Source of the DNA: Bondarzewia mesenterica
Lineage: Eukaryota > Basidiomycota > Agaricomycetes > Russulales > Bondarzewiaceae
NCBI GenBank assembly: GCA_004802705.1
Contig: SGPL01000154.1
Span: 1-61,204 of the forward strand
Reading direction: 5' to 3'
Length of the DNA: 61,204 bases
Each line of letters starts with the position of its first letter. Positions within the stretch are counted from its first letter, which is position 1. Below, one piece after another: positions 48,865 to 60,974 of the stretch. The notes beneath the pieces are model-generated. The model ran no database searches, was not told the DNA's origin, and saw nothing but the letters and a program-made list of their open reading frames with translations. Both the position numbers and the translations under genes were made by a program.

Positions 48865-50508
48865 ATGACAGCGTGTTCAAGGGCTTCAAGTCCGGCATTC
48901 AAGATGGCTTCTCAGCTCGCATTTGGCATGCTTGCACGCGTCTCGAAGGCTCCTGAGCATCACGACGTTCTCAACCCTTACATCACCATCTTGCTCAGCT
49001 TCTTGGATACAGTATCGCAGCAACCCAAGGCCCTTGCCCTTCTGGAGCGTTCGGTGCTGTGGGAGTTACTGGCGAACTTCCTTGCCCAGGTGCCGCGACA
49101 CACCTTGAAGTTTGGCCTCACCAAGCCGACTTTGGGCAGCAAGACGTGGTTGCCTGAAGATTGGTGCATTCGGGATAATGCATGGGGAGGGCGGCGACTG
49201 TATCATCCTGGGTATTGGAAGTCAGGCGAAGACAAGACGGAGATGGAGGTTTTGGATGAGGTGGAAGAGAGGCATGTCTATGGGATGATTGAAGATGACC
49301 ATGACGAGGATGACGAGCAGCGCGTCGATGAGTTCTCGATGCCGGATAGGCGGTGGTTGCGCGCATTCTGGGCTGGTGAGCGTCTGGTGGCTGTGGAAAA
49401 GGGCTTTGTGTTCGCGGAGTCGCAGGGTAGGGGACAGTGGTCTGTCGAGGGTGACTTGGCGGAGAAAGTGCATGTGTGGGCGGAGGAAGACCGTGCAGAG
49501 CGCGAGGAGGAGGAGCGGAGGAAGCGAGGGACGAGGTGGGGTGACGATTCGATGGAAATTGACGATGACGGGTTGGACGGCGCGGAGGAGTCTTCCGAGC
49601 AGAGTGAGGAGGACGAATCTGATTCGGAGGAGGTCAAGGCATTAAAGGTCAGTAAGAAACCGTTGAGTAACTCATGATGTGTAGGGTTGATGCACCTCAA
49701 CCCTACACATCATGCGATAGCCAACGGTAAATGTGGTAAGTGATCGGAAACTAACATTTCAAACAGGCACGAAGACGGTATTTGCGAAGCCTCTTGCAGT
49801 CGTCTGAACAAGACAGTTCGTTCGAGTTGATTGCTGTGCGACCCCGCGGATCTCGCAAGCCCGCTGCACCGCGCCGATCCCTTAAACTTGTTCCGGGGTA
49901 TACCATCCTCGTCGTCGACACCAACATCCTCTTGTCGTCCCTTCCGATGTTGGCGTCGCTCATCAAGAGCATGCATTGGACCGTCGTCGTACCCCTCCCT
50001 GTCATCATGGAACTGGATGGACTGGCAACGAATGAATCGGCACTTGGCGAAGCGGCCAAGGACGCGCTCGCATTCCTCGTCTCGCATGTCCGCTCGCATG
50101 AGACCTCGCTCAAGGTGCAAACGAGCAAGGGAAACTACCTCTCGACGCTGAGTGTGCGGACTGAGCAAGTCGATTTCGACAACCCCGAAAGTTGGGAGCG
50201 CAACATGGACGACTTGATCCTCAAAGCTGCGATTTGGCAAGACGAGCACTGGGCGGACCGTTCTGCGTTCTTGAGTGTCGAGCCGCAGAACACAGCCAGC
50301 GCTGCCAAGGTTGTCCTACTCAGTCTTGACCGGAACTGTAAGTGCTATTTTACCTGGTCTTTGGCTGATCATGATCTCACTTATTTGTCCTCTCAAAGTG
50401 CGTCTCAAGGCTCGCTCACGACAACTCGATGCCGCAAATGAAAAGGACCTGGCTGCTCTGCTCGCCTCTGCTCGCCAAATGCCGCTACGCTCATGTGAAT
50501 CGGCGTAG
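48865..50508 (+). CDS. SMG6/EST1-like PIN-domain protein, N-terminally short
   Basis: Resembles the C-terminal part of SMG6/EST1, the endonuclease of nonsense-mediated decay. Exon 1 includes HHDVLNPYITILLSFLDTV, RWLRAFWAGERLVAVEKGF and a very acidic tail. After an intron (49648-49766) comes a PIN domain: TILVVDTNILLSSLPMLASL (first acidic residue), VPLPVIMELDGLATN (second), and WERNMDDLILKAAIW with the later acidic cluster. After a third exon from 50399 it ends LRSCESA. The N-terminal 14-3-3-like/TPR domain expected of this family is missing, and only about 300 bp separate this from the SNF2 gene. There is no convincing start: 48865 is the first in-frame ATG, and MASQLAFGML (48904) is another choice. 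Either the real first exons are scrambled in the assembly or this is a truncated paralogue. Confidence 0.7.
49659..49728. repeat. Perfect 17-bp hairpin inside an SMG6-like intron
   Basis: Arms CATGATGTGTAGGGTTG (49673-49689) and CAACCCTACACATCATG (49698-49714) enclose an 8-nt loop. Outside a symmetrical 7/7-nt internal loop, ACCGTTG (49659-49665) pairs with CAACGGT (49722-49728). The structure begins 11 nt after the splice donor, in a 119-nt intron that is about twice the local norm. Confidence 0.9.
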
Positions 50509-51524
50509 CAGGGGTTTGCGTAGGTATTTTACGCCAATTTTTGTCTATTTTTTCGCAAAAGAACTGCGCCTATCACATTATCTTCCTTTGCGAACGAATA
50601 GCACAAACAGGGGCATAGAATACACTACGCAAATCCCTCCGGGCCCACTCACATCGGCGTGGTAGTGTTTGGATCTGGCAAGGAACCCTTCCTCGAATCG
50701 CGTGCCAGTGCTTGTCCGAGAAGCGGCTTGGTTGGTTGGCTCCGTCGACTCTTGCGTTGTTGTGCTCAGATGAGTTTGAACGCCGTCCCGGCCGTCCATC
50801 CGTTCGTTCGTTCGTGGGGCAGAGGGGCCGATGGCCTGCCCATAGAAGCGTGTGCCGTGGTGTTTTTTTTTTTGACAGGGGATGGGTGTCGTGTCGTCTG
50901 TCATGGTTGGGCGGCGACGGTGTTCATGTATATTTCGTGATGGACCTTTCGGTTGTTGTTCCTGTTGTTCCGCCTCGCATGCATCTGCCACCCCTGGGCC
51001 ATGGACCCTTTCATTCGACCAGCATCATCATCATTCGCAAACCTATTACCAGTCTGTAAAGAAGCATTTCCCTCTTTCTCGTCTGCATCGTCGCTTGGTT
51101 GTCAAATTCTCAGTCAGAGCCGTATTTATTGGGAGGCGCGTGTTGGGCGCCAGGTTATTTATGCATTCTCATTCGCCTAGTTATCGTTCTGTAACAATTG
51201 TAACATGATTTGTCTCATTTCGTTTGTCGCAGGTTCGAACGGGTGAATGCGAGAAGGACTGGTCCAGAACCAGCAAAAAGGAGGTAAGATCAAGGCAAGG
51301 TTTTTATTTCCAGCTTCTGAGACCCGACTTGGACGTAAGTAAGGTGCAGAATGACTTCGCAACGTGCACTCTCGCAATGAGATTCAGACGGCGATCTTAT
51401 TCGCTCTCAGATGCATAGCCAGAGACTCTATTTTCACACAACGCTGTGAGTGCTCTCCCAAGTCCTGTTGTATCGTCTACCTCAACGAACACATGTGCTG
51501 CTTCTTTTCTTCCACACGATGCAT
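50509..51524. other. Convergent intergenic region, no gene recognised
   Basis: About 1 kb between the PIN gene and NDK 3' ends. T-rich and G-rich runs (T10 near 50865) and no coding features. A GGTTCGAAC sequence at 51232 resembles a tRNA B box, but no cloverleaf forms. Confidence 0.45.
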
Positions 51525-52234
51525 TTACTCAAAGATCCAGCCGGCGAGCGTGGACTCGTACTGGGTGATACCCTCGGGGAACCAGCTGTGCACGAACACA
51601 ATCGATCGATGAGCATTTAAGCGGAGGGGAGGCGGCAGTGAAACTTACAGGGCGATCTCCTTCTCGGCGGACTCGACGGCGTCGGAGCCATGGCAGATGT
51701 TGCGACCGACGGCGAGGGCAAAGTCACCACGGATGGTGCCTATCGAACACGTGAAATGTCAGAAAAAATTCCGGAAAGGAGAGCGGGATCGGGAAAAGCT
51801 CACCAGGAGCGGAGGCGAGGGGGTTGGTAGCACCGAGCATGACGCGGCCGGTCTTGACGGCGTCAAGGCCCTGCCAGACCATGGCAACGACGGGGCCGGA
51901 GGCCATGTATTTGATGAGGCCCGGGAAGAAGGGCTTGCCTTTCAGGTCGGCGTAGTCTGTGATGAAGGCGACATGAGCCCTGCTAAAGGCGAAAAAAAGG
52001 GTTGGGAAGCGACGCACGCTTCTCCAAGTGCTCGGGGGTAGCGTGGACGAGTTTGAGGGCAATGAGCTTGAAGCCACGCTGCTCAAAGCGGCTAATGATG
52101 TTGCCAACGAGTCCGCGCTGGACACCGTCGGGCTGGTGTTACCGTGTTCGCGAGATCAGCGACTTTAAAGGCGAGAGCAGTCAATCAAAGTGGACAACCT
52201 TGACCATGATGTAGGTGCGCTCCTGGACAGACAT
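51525..52234 (-). CDS. ndk1: Nucleoside diphosphate kinase
   Basis: Transfers the gamma phosphate of NTPs to NDPs through a phosphohistidine. [12 protein letters not shown] (52234) is followed by an intron with acceptor AACACCAG, then [40 protein letters not shown] and [20 protein letters not shown]. The active-site His is in [15 protein letters not shown] (about 51690), and a final exon reads [20 protein letters not shown]. The length, about 150 residues, is normal for the family. I see at least four introns and no damage. It is divergent from the QCR7 gene with 253 bp between start codons. Confidence 0.95.
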
Positions 52235-52487
52235 TTTGATGGAAAAAAGGTTGTATGCGGGAGGATGGGAGAGGAGAAAGAGAGAGATGCAGAACCGACG
52301 AGATGCTGCTGCGAGACTTTTAAGCAGACAGATCAATATCTTTACATCCTATCGGTGATAGCCGAGAGGCACGTGCGCGCAGGGAGGTACGCCAAATAAT
52401 GCGCAAATAGTCTCCGAAAAGGCCCGGCAGGGATTGGCTTGCAATTACTGTCCAACTCAACGCCAGCTCCTTCGCTTTTATTTCACC
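52235..52487. promoter_or_regulatory. Shared divergent promoter of NDK and QCR7
   Basis: Only 253 bp separate the two ATGs, on opposite strands, so the two genes must share or abut their control sequences. The span includes both 5' UTRs. I see no unambiguous TATA box or named factor site. Confidence 0.7.
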
Positions 52488-53065
52488 ATGACTATCTTTG
52501 GTCCCCTCGGTTTTTCGCTCGCACCATATGTGCGCTCATCGCGTACCCTCTCGCGCTGGCTTCGGCCCGTCGCGAACTGGTACGTGAACCTGGCAGGATA
52601 CAGGAGGATGGGCTTCAAGTACGATGACCTCCGTGCGTGTCTGTGCTACTTCATTCTTTTGCGCGTCATTGACACCATTTCATTCATACATAGTTGTTGA
52701 GGAGCGGGATGATGTCCAGAGGGTCAGATTGGATCATTTCTAGGTGCCATGTGTCCGTTTACATTGACCGTTTGGACTTGGTGTATGCAGGCAATTCAAC
52801 GTCTGACGCCGCGCGAGGGATACGACCGCGCATACCGTTTCAAGCGTGCCTCACAAGCTAGCGTCCTGCACAAGGACCTGCCAAGGGAGGAGTGGACCAA
52901 GCCCGAGGAGGTGCGTCTCATCCCAACTTGTGTTGTGCGCCCATTTAACGCTCGCCGGGCATTCTCCAGGATATTCGCTACTTGAAGCCTCACGTGCTGA
53001 GTGTCGAGAAGGAGGACATCGAGAGAGCGGCCTGGGACACCATGAATGTGGAGGCCAGAAAATAG
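52488..53065 (+). CDS. QCR7: Ubiquinol-cytochrome c reductase subunit 7
   Basis: Small matrix-side subunit of mitochondrial complex III (14-kDa/UQCRB family), needed for assembly around cytochrome b. It starts MTIFGPLGFSLAPYVRSS, then WYVNLAGYRRMGFKYDDL. After an intron (from about 52632) comes LVEERDDVQR, and after another IQRLTPREGYDRAYRFKRAS, QASVLHKDLPREEWTKPEE, and a last exon DIRYLKPHVLSVEKEDIERA ending EARK. About 125 residues, the usual size. All junctions are GT..AG and in frame. Confidence 0.95.
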
Positions 53066-53599
53066 ACGTATGGCATCGTCAATTCATAGACTCTTTTTGC
53101 GTTCTTCCGCTTGGTTATAGGCAGACATCAGGTCGAGCAACTCCGAAACCACCTTGCTATAATCCTCCCCAACAACATTTCATTAATCAACGCGATGTTA
53201 AACCCTCGCCGGCGACCTGGCTTCTCAGTGTTTATGTTGTTCATGTCCAAAAACACCATCTATTCGCTGCAGAATGTATCATGGTCGTTCTTAATACTGG
53301 TAACCGCGATTGAGGAAGGTTTTGGTCAAATTTTCTCGCTATTCGGCACCGTTCTCCCTCTTTTCGAGTACTACCGGTTTCATGTGATCGCCACACGACG
53401 ACATTTGCCAACCTGGTGCATGGATTTTGACAGTATTTCCTGGGTCAAACCACGCACCGCGGGCCTGGCCCGTTTCGGACCTCCCCCCCCATCTGAGTGA
53501 GCATGATATTCGCAATAATCATACACTGACAGCCCCCTACAAGTACAACAATTATCCTAATGAGATGAGAATGCGCACCAAGCTTCTCAGAGTCCAAAA
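53066..53599. other. Convergent intergenic region, no gene recognised
   Basis: About 0.5 kb between the QCR7 and helicase 3' ends. A C9 run lies near 53485. No supported frame. Confidence 0.45.
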
Positions 53600-56500
53600 T
53601 CACTCCCTCAGCACCTCCCTCGCAATGCCAGCGGCCACGAGCGTCCCCTGGTCCTCCAGCTCCAGATTTCTGAATTTGGTAGATGAATTGAAATAATCGG
53701 ACCTGGTGAAAGCACACAATCGAACTGAGCATATGAATGGAAGAAAAAGAGAGAGAAAGAGACAGACGCACTCGAGTCGAGAGATGTAGTTTCCATCCGA
53801 CTCGAGGTTTAGATCGGGTCCTATATATCTTTTTTTTTTGGAAAGAAAAGACAACAGATCAGTGAGAATCAGCGTCGTAAGTCAGGGAGCGTTTTCGAGC
53901 GTCACGCACAGTTTATGGCGCAGCGCGAACTGCAAAAAAGTTCTTCCAGTATGGGTCCACTTTGAGAAGTGCACCGTTGCCGATGACGACGAGGAGTTCC
54001 TTTGCGCGCGTGATAGCGACATTCATCCTGCCAGACAGTCCAAAAAAGGTGAAAAAGTGAAGACGACGCAGTGAGATGGTATGAATCCAGTCATTTCGCA
54101 TTGCTCGGTCGAGCTGTCTGATGATCGCTAACCTCTTACGCTCAAATACGAGGCCGAGTCCCTTAGTTGCATCCTCCTTCAAAAACCGGGATCGGGACCG
54201 TACGCAGGAAATGATGACAACACGGCTCTCGCGGCCCTGAAAATCCTGCAAAGAGACAACGCGCTCAGCTCAATCCGAAAACACAAGGTCGACGCGAAGC
54301 CGGAACGCACTGACCTCGACGGTGCCAACGTCGACGCGATGGAGCCCCTTCTTTCGCAGGCTTTCTCGGATCTTCCACACCTGGCCACGCCACGGCGCCA
54401 TGACGCCGATTTCCTCCGCCTGCAGCGGTGGCGTGCAGGCTGCACCCTCGGCCAACAGCGACGTGACCGTCTCGACGACCTTGGTGATCTCGGTATCGTT
54501 GAACCAGGATGCCCGCTGTTGAGACTGGCTGTCAGCACGCGCTTATCATCCCGACAGGATAGAAAGGGGGGAAAGAGTGGGTAAGTTCACCTCATCGACG
54601 GATGCCTCATCCGCGTCGTGCCCCAGGAAGAGGAGTGGTAGGTCAGGGTTGGGCAGGCCGCTCCAGGAGATAGATCCATTTTGGGCACAGGGTTGCAGAG
54701 AGTCGTTGTAGAAGATGGCGGAGGGTGGCATCAAAATCGCAGGATGGCTGCGATAATTCTGCGAACAGACATCATGACTACACCAAACTTGTGTCTAGCT
54801 TCGAATGGCAAACCTTGACCAAATTGGTGAATGGAACAAGATCGGTATCCTGGTGATTGTCGGCGACATCGAGAATACTAGACCTCGCCTTTGAGCTATC
54901 GGCGTATAGCGGCCGTTCGAAAAGTCTCTCGAGGAGCGAGACGTCCAGCTCAGCTGCGCGCGCGGCCTCGGATGTGACAATTGGCCCGACTGCAAGCAAG
55001 ATAATGAGTACTACTACATCTGTGTCACGAAGACGCAGACGCACGCTGATTCGGGTCTCCGCACAGTACGAGTGATGGCACGAAGGGGACACTCAAGCAC
55101 CCGGGTAGTGAAAGATCTCCTTGAAGCGCGCTACTGACCACTGAAATCGGGATGAGCAACTCAGGCTCAGATCCTTGCGCGGCCTGTCAGAAAATCGTGG
55201 TTTGTTGAGTAAATACAGAGCATTGTGTCCCGATGGTTTGAAGCTCACTTCATCAATGAGAAGATGGGTCCAGTGAGGCGGAGAGACTGCGGGCTTGCGA
55301 TGAGGGTGCAGAGAGCTTGAGATGCAGCTCTCCAGTCGAGTCAGCGCGCTGTTCGTGCACTGGGCCGCGACGAGGATGCTGGCGTCCTGACATGAGCACA
55401 CCACCACCCTGTACTTCATCAGAGTTTCCCAAGGAGGCAAAGCAAATCCATCGCCCTCAATATCTAAACAAAAACGGGCAGAAACAGATATGTCATTCGT
55501 ATTTTTGACTGCCGTGATACGACAGGGACAGAGACGCAGGAGAAGGACGTACAGCAATACTGAAAGATGGTGTTTGGGACCTCTGCGAATGTCCTGTTGC
55601 GTTCGTTCAGGCGGAGCATCTCCTTAAGCTTGAGGTTACTACGCAAGCGCGATACAAGCGTGTCCGTCGCGGGATTGGACGGCGCGCAGAGAAGAATGCA
55701 GGCCTCGGGCTGAATGCGCAGGATCTGAAGGACGGCTTCTACAATGGTCCTCGTCTTGCCCGTGCCCGCGGGTCCGTGAATCAAGTAGGGAACGAGGGAC
55801 TGATGCCGCGCGATCGCGGACACGGCGGACTGGGTTGAGCGTGCCAGCGTCAAGGGTATACGTCGAGTTTGTCGAGGTCAATGGTCAAAGTACTTACCCG
55901 CTGTTCTTGGTTCAGTCCTGCGTCGATCCAATCGCGTTCCATGATCTCGTCGTTCATTACTGTTGACTCGCCAGAGATGTCTTTGAGTTGAGGGAACAAC
56001 CATTTCGATCCGGCGACCCCGACGGAAGCTCCTCCCGGTCGAAGGGGTTGGCCGGTGAAAAAATGATTCACGAACGGCCTGTTGAAGAAGGTTTCGCCCA
56101 CGGCGCAGACGGCGGCTTGCATAGTGAAGGACGGACGAGCGTTCGTCATGAACGAGATGTTAAACGACAACGGCAGCACGTCTTCGCTGGTAAAGACGAA
56201 CAGCCCTCGCTCAGTCTTCCGCGAGTGCGTCGGCGTAACGTACTTTAAGATATGGGCCTTGAGGGCAGGACAGTACAACTCTATGGTCCGTCTAGTCAAG
56301 CATGCGGAATCTGAACGACGCTGGGGAGGCTACGCACGGACGAGTCCTTCTCTCTTCCGGAGCCTGTGCACCCTCGCTTCGAATGCACGGCCACTCCCCA
56401 CTCTAGCTTCCTCGAAAATCACCCTCAAATGTGCCAAGTCGCCAATCTCCAACCTCGGATAATTCTCGCGTAGGCCGGCCACCTCCAGCACGAACTCGGA

Positions 56501-57641
56501 CCGACTCCAGTCCAAAACCTTGACCGTTTTCTTCCATAGGACGAGGTTTTCCTTGTCCCTTGCCTGATTGTCCAGCTCCCATGCGAGGAGAGCAGTCCAG
56601 TGTGCTTCGTACGTCTCCTCAGTCAGAGGTGGGGTAGAGCCGAGGGGCGGCGGGGGTGACGTGAGTAAGTTGGAAGGACGCGGCTTGCACAGCTCGTCGA
56701 TCAGCGAGGGGAGGAGGAAGCTTCGCACGTATGATGTCGGCGGGAATGGCGGAGCAGGCGGGAGGGGCTGCAGGCTCTGCGGCTGGTCTTGGATGTCGCG
56801 CAGCCATTGCGGGACGAAGATATCTGCCTAAAGCTCTCGCGTACGTCAGCCGCGAATGGTAACATCGTGTCCGGCCAACTTACGTAGCGGTCGAAATGAA
56901 AGGTCTGCGTGGCGTGAAGGCTTTCGGGTGTCGGAGGCGTTGGATACGATGTCTTTGTAGTGTCAACCAAAGGGGGGAATTCCTGCGATGGGATGCACGA
57001 GGGTTCGGATGATATATTAAATAATAGATATCCACGATTTTTCGACTGACCTTGTCGTAATTCGGGTTAGGAAGAGGAGGATGGGATGGTAGAGGAAGCT
57101 TCTGCGACTTGGAATTGTCGTCTGAAGGTTTAGTGATGCTCACGGGCCGGCGAATCGAGAGGGTGACAAGTTGGTTTGGGACGGGAGGGCCCGGCATGGG
57201 AGCAACGATTCTACCACTCCAGTAGTCATCGATCTTTGGTAGCTCCTGCTCAACTGCCGGGGGTGTCTCAGGCGGGGTGAGTTGCGGCGGGTTTCTGGCA
57301 TGCGAAGGTGGAGGAGGGAGTGGAGGGGGCAGAGACTGCGGCGGGACCTGGTAAGTCGGCGACGCTTGGGATGAACTGGCAGCAGAGACTGGGTAGAACC
57401 ATCCATCATGGCCTTGCTGGTACGAGATGGGGGTTCCGTCAGGCCTGATCCATTGGGGATACGGCGGAAGAGCGCCTGGGTGCGCGGTATAGTTGGTCAC
57501 TGGCGGCGGCAAAGGATAAGGACCTGGCGTCTGTCCGGGGAGTGCGCGGGCGTACAGCGGAGAGTTAGGAGAGTGAAATGGATAGGGCCCAGGGGGAGGT
57601 GCTGGTAGGGGAGGAGGAAAGGGATAGGGACCGTAGTTCAT
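53600..57641 (-). CDS. MOV10/SDE3-like SF1 RNA helicase with Pro-rich N-terminus
   Basis: Upf1-like superfamily-1 helicase of the SDE3/MOV10 group, linked in other eukaryotes to RNA silencing and retroelement control. It starts MNYGPYPFPPPLPAPPPGPY at 57641 and carries about 200 residues rich in Pro, Gly and Tyr. A beta-rich stretch follows (about 56700-55880). Helicase motifs: I HGPAGTGKTRTIVEAVLQIL (about 55770), II LLIDE/AAQGSEPE split by an intron (about 55185-55252), NYRSHPAIL (about 54740), APWRGQVWKIRESLRKKG, DFQGRESRVVIISCVRS (V) and RMNVAITRAKELLVVIGNG (VI). It ends GIAREVLRE. No damage seen. About 10 short introns. Being single and intact beside housekeeping genes, it is probably functional. 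Confidence 0.88.
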
Positions 57642-58170
57642 CTCGTCGCATGCTTCGAGCTGGCAAGATGAGAGAGAATGAGACACAGCTTCCGGATGGG
57701 CGACTAGTCGCGCAGCGCAGCTACGTAGCACGACCGACTAGGAAGCCAGAACAGCGCAGACCCCGAGTCGGCATCTTTCTCTTTTAAAAAACCATACTCA
57801 AGATTGAGAGAGTGATTGAGCTCGTATTCGTTCTAAATCTCTCCCGCCGTGGCGGTCAAAACCACGGTAATTAAACGGCCGGTGTCTTCGAATAAACACA
57901 TACGTCATGTACAATTGCAACTCAACATCTCATCTAATCTATCAACTTGTGCACGACCCTGAAAAACCTTTCAATGGAGGCGAGCAACCCGCACGGCAAA
58001 GATACAACAACAATTGTGTCGACATGATGAAAGTACACGCATCTATTTAGCATTACACTATTGTCAGTTTTCTCATGAGGTATCCCACGAAACCGACCAG
58101 TTCTCTACTTCTATCTATTTAGTTCCTTTCATTTCCTTCCTTCCGTTGGTTGAGCAGCGCACAGCGCAGC
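57642..58170. other. Intergenic between helicase start and transketolase end
   Basis: About 0.5 kb holding the helicase promoter and the transketolase 3' UTR. No gene seen. Confidence 0.5.
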
Positions 58171-60974
58171 TTACAAATGGATGGCCTTGACCAGAGGAGA
58201 GACGACCTCGCCGCCCTTGGCCTTGTAGAAGTCAACAACCTTCTTGCCGACAACAGCGATGTCTGAGGGAAAGTTGCATCAATGAACTGTCGCAACGAGA
58301 GAGGAGGGCCTGTACGTACTGTCACCAGTGATTCCGAATTTCTCATAAACCTTCTTGTAAGGACCCGAAGCACCCCATCCAGGAAGACCGTACTGTTCGT
58401 GACTGTACTTGGCCCACCCCGCGGTCTAAAAAGCCGCCCACCTTCAGAACAATCATCTTGATAAAGAAAATTGACATCACTCACCGAAAGAGCCTCGAGG
58501 GACAGAATGGGGGCGCCACTCCGGAGCACGCTGAGCCTGTACTCTTCGGGCTGCTGGTCGAACACCAACCAGCAGGGAAGGGAGACGACACGGGTCTTGA
58601 TACCCTGCTCCTTGAGCTTGCCGGCCGCCTCCAGTGCAATGCTGACCTCAGAGCCCGTAGAGACAATGGTGAGGTCCTCCTTCTTCTCCTCGTGCACGAC
58701 GTAACCACCACGAGCGGCCTTCTCAATCGTAGACGACTCGAGGTTGGGCAAGTTCTGGCGGGAAAGGGAGAGGATGGAAGGCGTCTCGCGGGATTGAATG
58801 GCGACGAGGTACGCGGCGGAGGTCTCGTTGCCGTCGGCTGGACGCCAGAAGGCAAGGTTGGGCGTCGCGCGGAAGTGGATGGCAGTCTCAATCGGCTGGT
58901 GGGTGGGACCGTCCTCACCGAGGCCGATAGAGTCGTGAGTAGCTGGAGAGTGCCATTTTAACTCTCGAGACGAGGAAGAGCGTCGTGTATGAAGCGGTAC
59001 TCACCGACCCAGATGACTTGGTGCTTGCTAAGGGCGGACAGACGGACGGCTCCAGCAGCATACGAGACGAAGTTCAAGAACGTCGCGACGAATGGAATGA
59101 TACCACCGTACGCAGCAAGGCCGTTCGCAATGGCACCCATACCATGCTCACGGACACCATAACGAACGTACGTGCCTTTGTAGCTTCCAAGACCGGTACT
59201 GGGGGCCTGGAAGTCCTCACTGTTCTTCACCTTCGTCAAGTTGCTGCCCGTTAAATCTGCGGAACCACCGAAGAGTTCGGGGAGTGCGGGAGTAATGGCG
59301 GTCAAAACGATCTCAGATAGCTTCCGGGAGGCCTGTGCAGCGTCAGTGGACTTGTAGACAGGGAGAGTCTTTTCCCAGCCTTCGGGAAGCTTGCCGGCAA
59401 TGCGGCGAGTGAGCTCGGCGTGCTCGGCGGGGTACTTGTTCGCGTAAGAGTTGAGAAGGGAAGTCCATTTCTGCTCAAGCGCCGATCCACGTTTGCCGAC
59501 CTCAGCGTAGGTAGAATACACTTCTTGAGGAACGTAGAAGGTGGCGCTGGGGTCAAATTTGACCTTCGTCTTCAAGGCAGCAATGTCATCTGCCTTGAGA
59601 GCTTTATACCAGTTTTTGTGAGTTTGAGTAACCTTTGCAAAAGATGGTGAGTTCTCGGAGTAAAGTTACTCACGAGCGCCATGGACACCGTGGGTGCCCT
59701 GTTGCTTTGAGCCATAGCCGATGGTGGTTCTCAGACGGATGAGGGTGGGCTTGGTCTTTTCCTTGCGCGCTTCGGCAATAGCGTCATAGATGCCTTTCAG
59801 ATCACTTAGAGACAGAGATAAGACAACGACATTTCAGAAAGACATTCATCCACTCACTGGTCTCCGTCATCCACATGAAGAACTTGCCAGCCGTACGCCA
59901 AGTACCTCTGCTCAACGTTTTCAGTGAACGCAACAGCAGTGTCACCGTCGATAGAAATGTCTGTTAATTGAAACTAATGAGCATCAGCGCTGATATCTGA
60001 TTGTGTCCAAGACTCACGGTTGTCGTCATAAATCTAAAGCAAGAAAAGACAAGTCAGATTTGATCTACTCTCAATTAAGTCCGTCCATACCGCGATCAAA
60101 TTACCGAGCTGAAGATGTCCGGCAAGACTGCAAGCTTCGCTGGTAACACCCTCCATCAAGCAACCATCGCCGAGAAACGCTGTTTCCTCACTGTAAATTC
60201 AGATAAAATTGGACAGATAGTTGCCAACTGACCGTAGGTGTAGTTGTTGATCAAGTCGAAACCGTCACGGTTGTACAAGGCTCCGAGGTGAGCCTGTGCC
60301 ATCGCAAGGCCGACAGCATTCGAGATACCCTGTCCAAGAGGACCAGTCGTCACCTCAATACCTGAGGAAGCCTGAGTATAGTGGGGAAGGTAATTCGCGA
60401 TGGGACTCACCGTCTGTGTGGTGGACTTCGGGGTGACCAGGCGTCAAAGAGTCGATCTGACGGAAGGCCTTGAGATCGTCCATAGAGAGCTTGTAGCCCA
60501 AGAGGTGGAGGGCGATGTATTGGAGGACGCAACTGTAAAGAGTTCAGAGGAGCTCTCGCTGCAAATGATCACTCTACATACGCATGGCTGAAAGATGTTC
60601 AAGTTCAAGTCAAATTACATCCATGAGAAACGCGATCTCGTACCCATTAGAAAGCACGAATCGATCGCGGTTGAACCATTTTGAACTCTTGGGGTTAGCA
60701 TTGAAAAACCTGGGAGGGTGCGATCGTTGAGAGGTACTGCTCATTTAAAGGGCGGAAATTTTCGTTTACACACCGGGTGAAGAGGACGTGGGCCACGGGT
60801 GCCATGGCCCATGGGTGCACCTGCAGCAAAAAAATCGTCTCGAATTCTCATAAAAGCTTACGGTGCTTACTGACCAGGGTGACCAGAGTTGGCCTTGCCA
60901 ACGACATCGGCTGCGAGAGTGCGGATGGTCGCGAGAGAGATCTCGTCGGTGGGCTGGAGGACGAAATTTGACAT
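58171..60974 (-). CDS. TKL1: Transketolase
   Basis: Thiamine-diphosphate enzyme of the non-oxidative pentose phosphate pathway. It starts [20 protein letters not shown] (60974), then [36 protein letters not shown], the ThDP/metal motif [21 protein letters not shown], and [15 protein letters not shown]. The pyrimidine domain has [10 protein letters not shown] and [20 protein letters not shown] (catalytic Glu/His). Then come [16 protein letters not shown], the transketolase signature, [10 protein letters not shown], and a C-terminal domain ending SPLVKAIHL. The length, about 680 residues, is standard. About nine short introns, concentrated in the 5' half. All segments join in frame. No targeting signal; a cytosolic enzyme. 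Confidence 0.96.

Noticed and set aside
51215..51260. GGTTCGAAC, a tRNA B-box-like sequence
   Set aside because: No T-stem pairs around it, no A box at the right distance and no acceptor stem on either strand.
58458..58961. Long plus-strand frame opposite transketolase
   Set aside because: It is the antisense shadow of a highly conserved coding exon.
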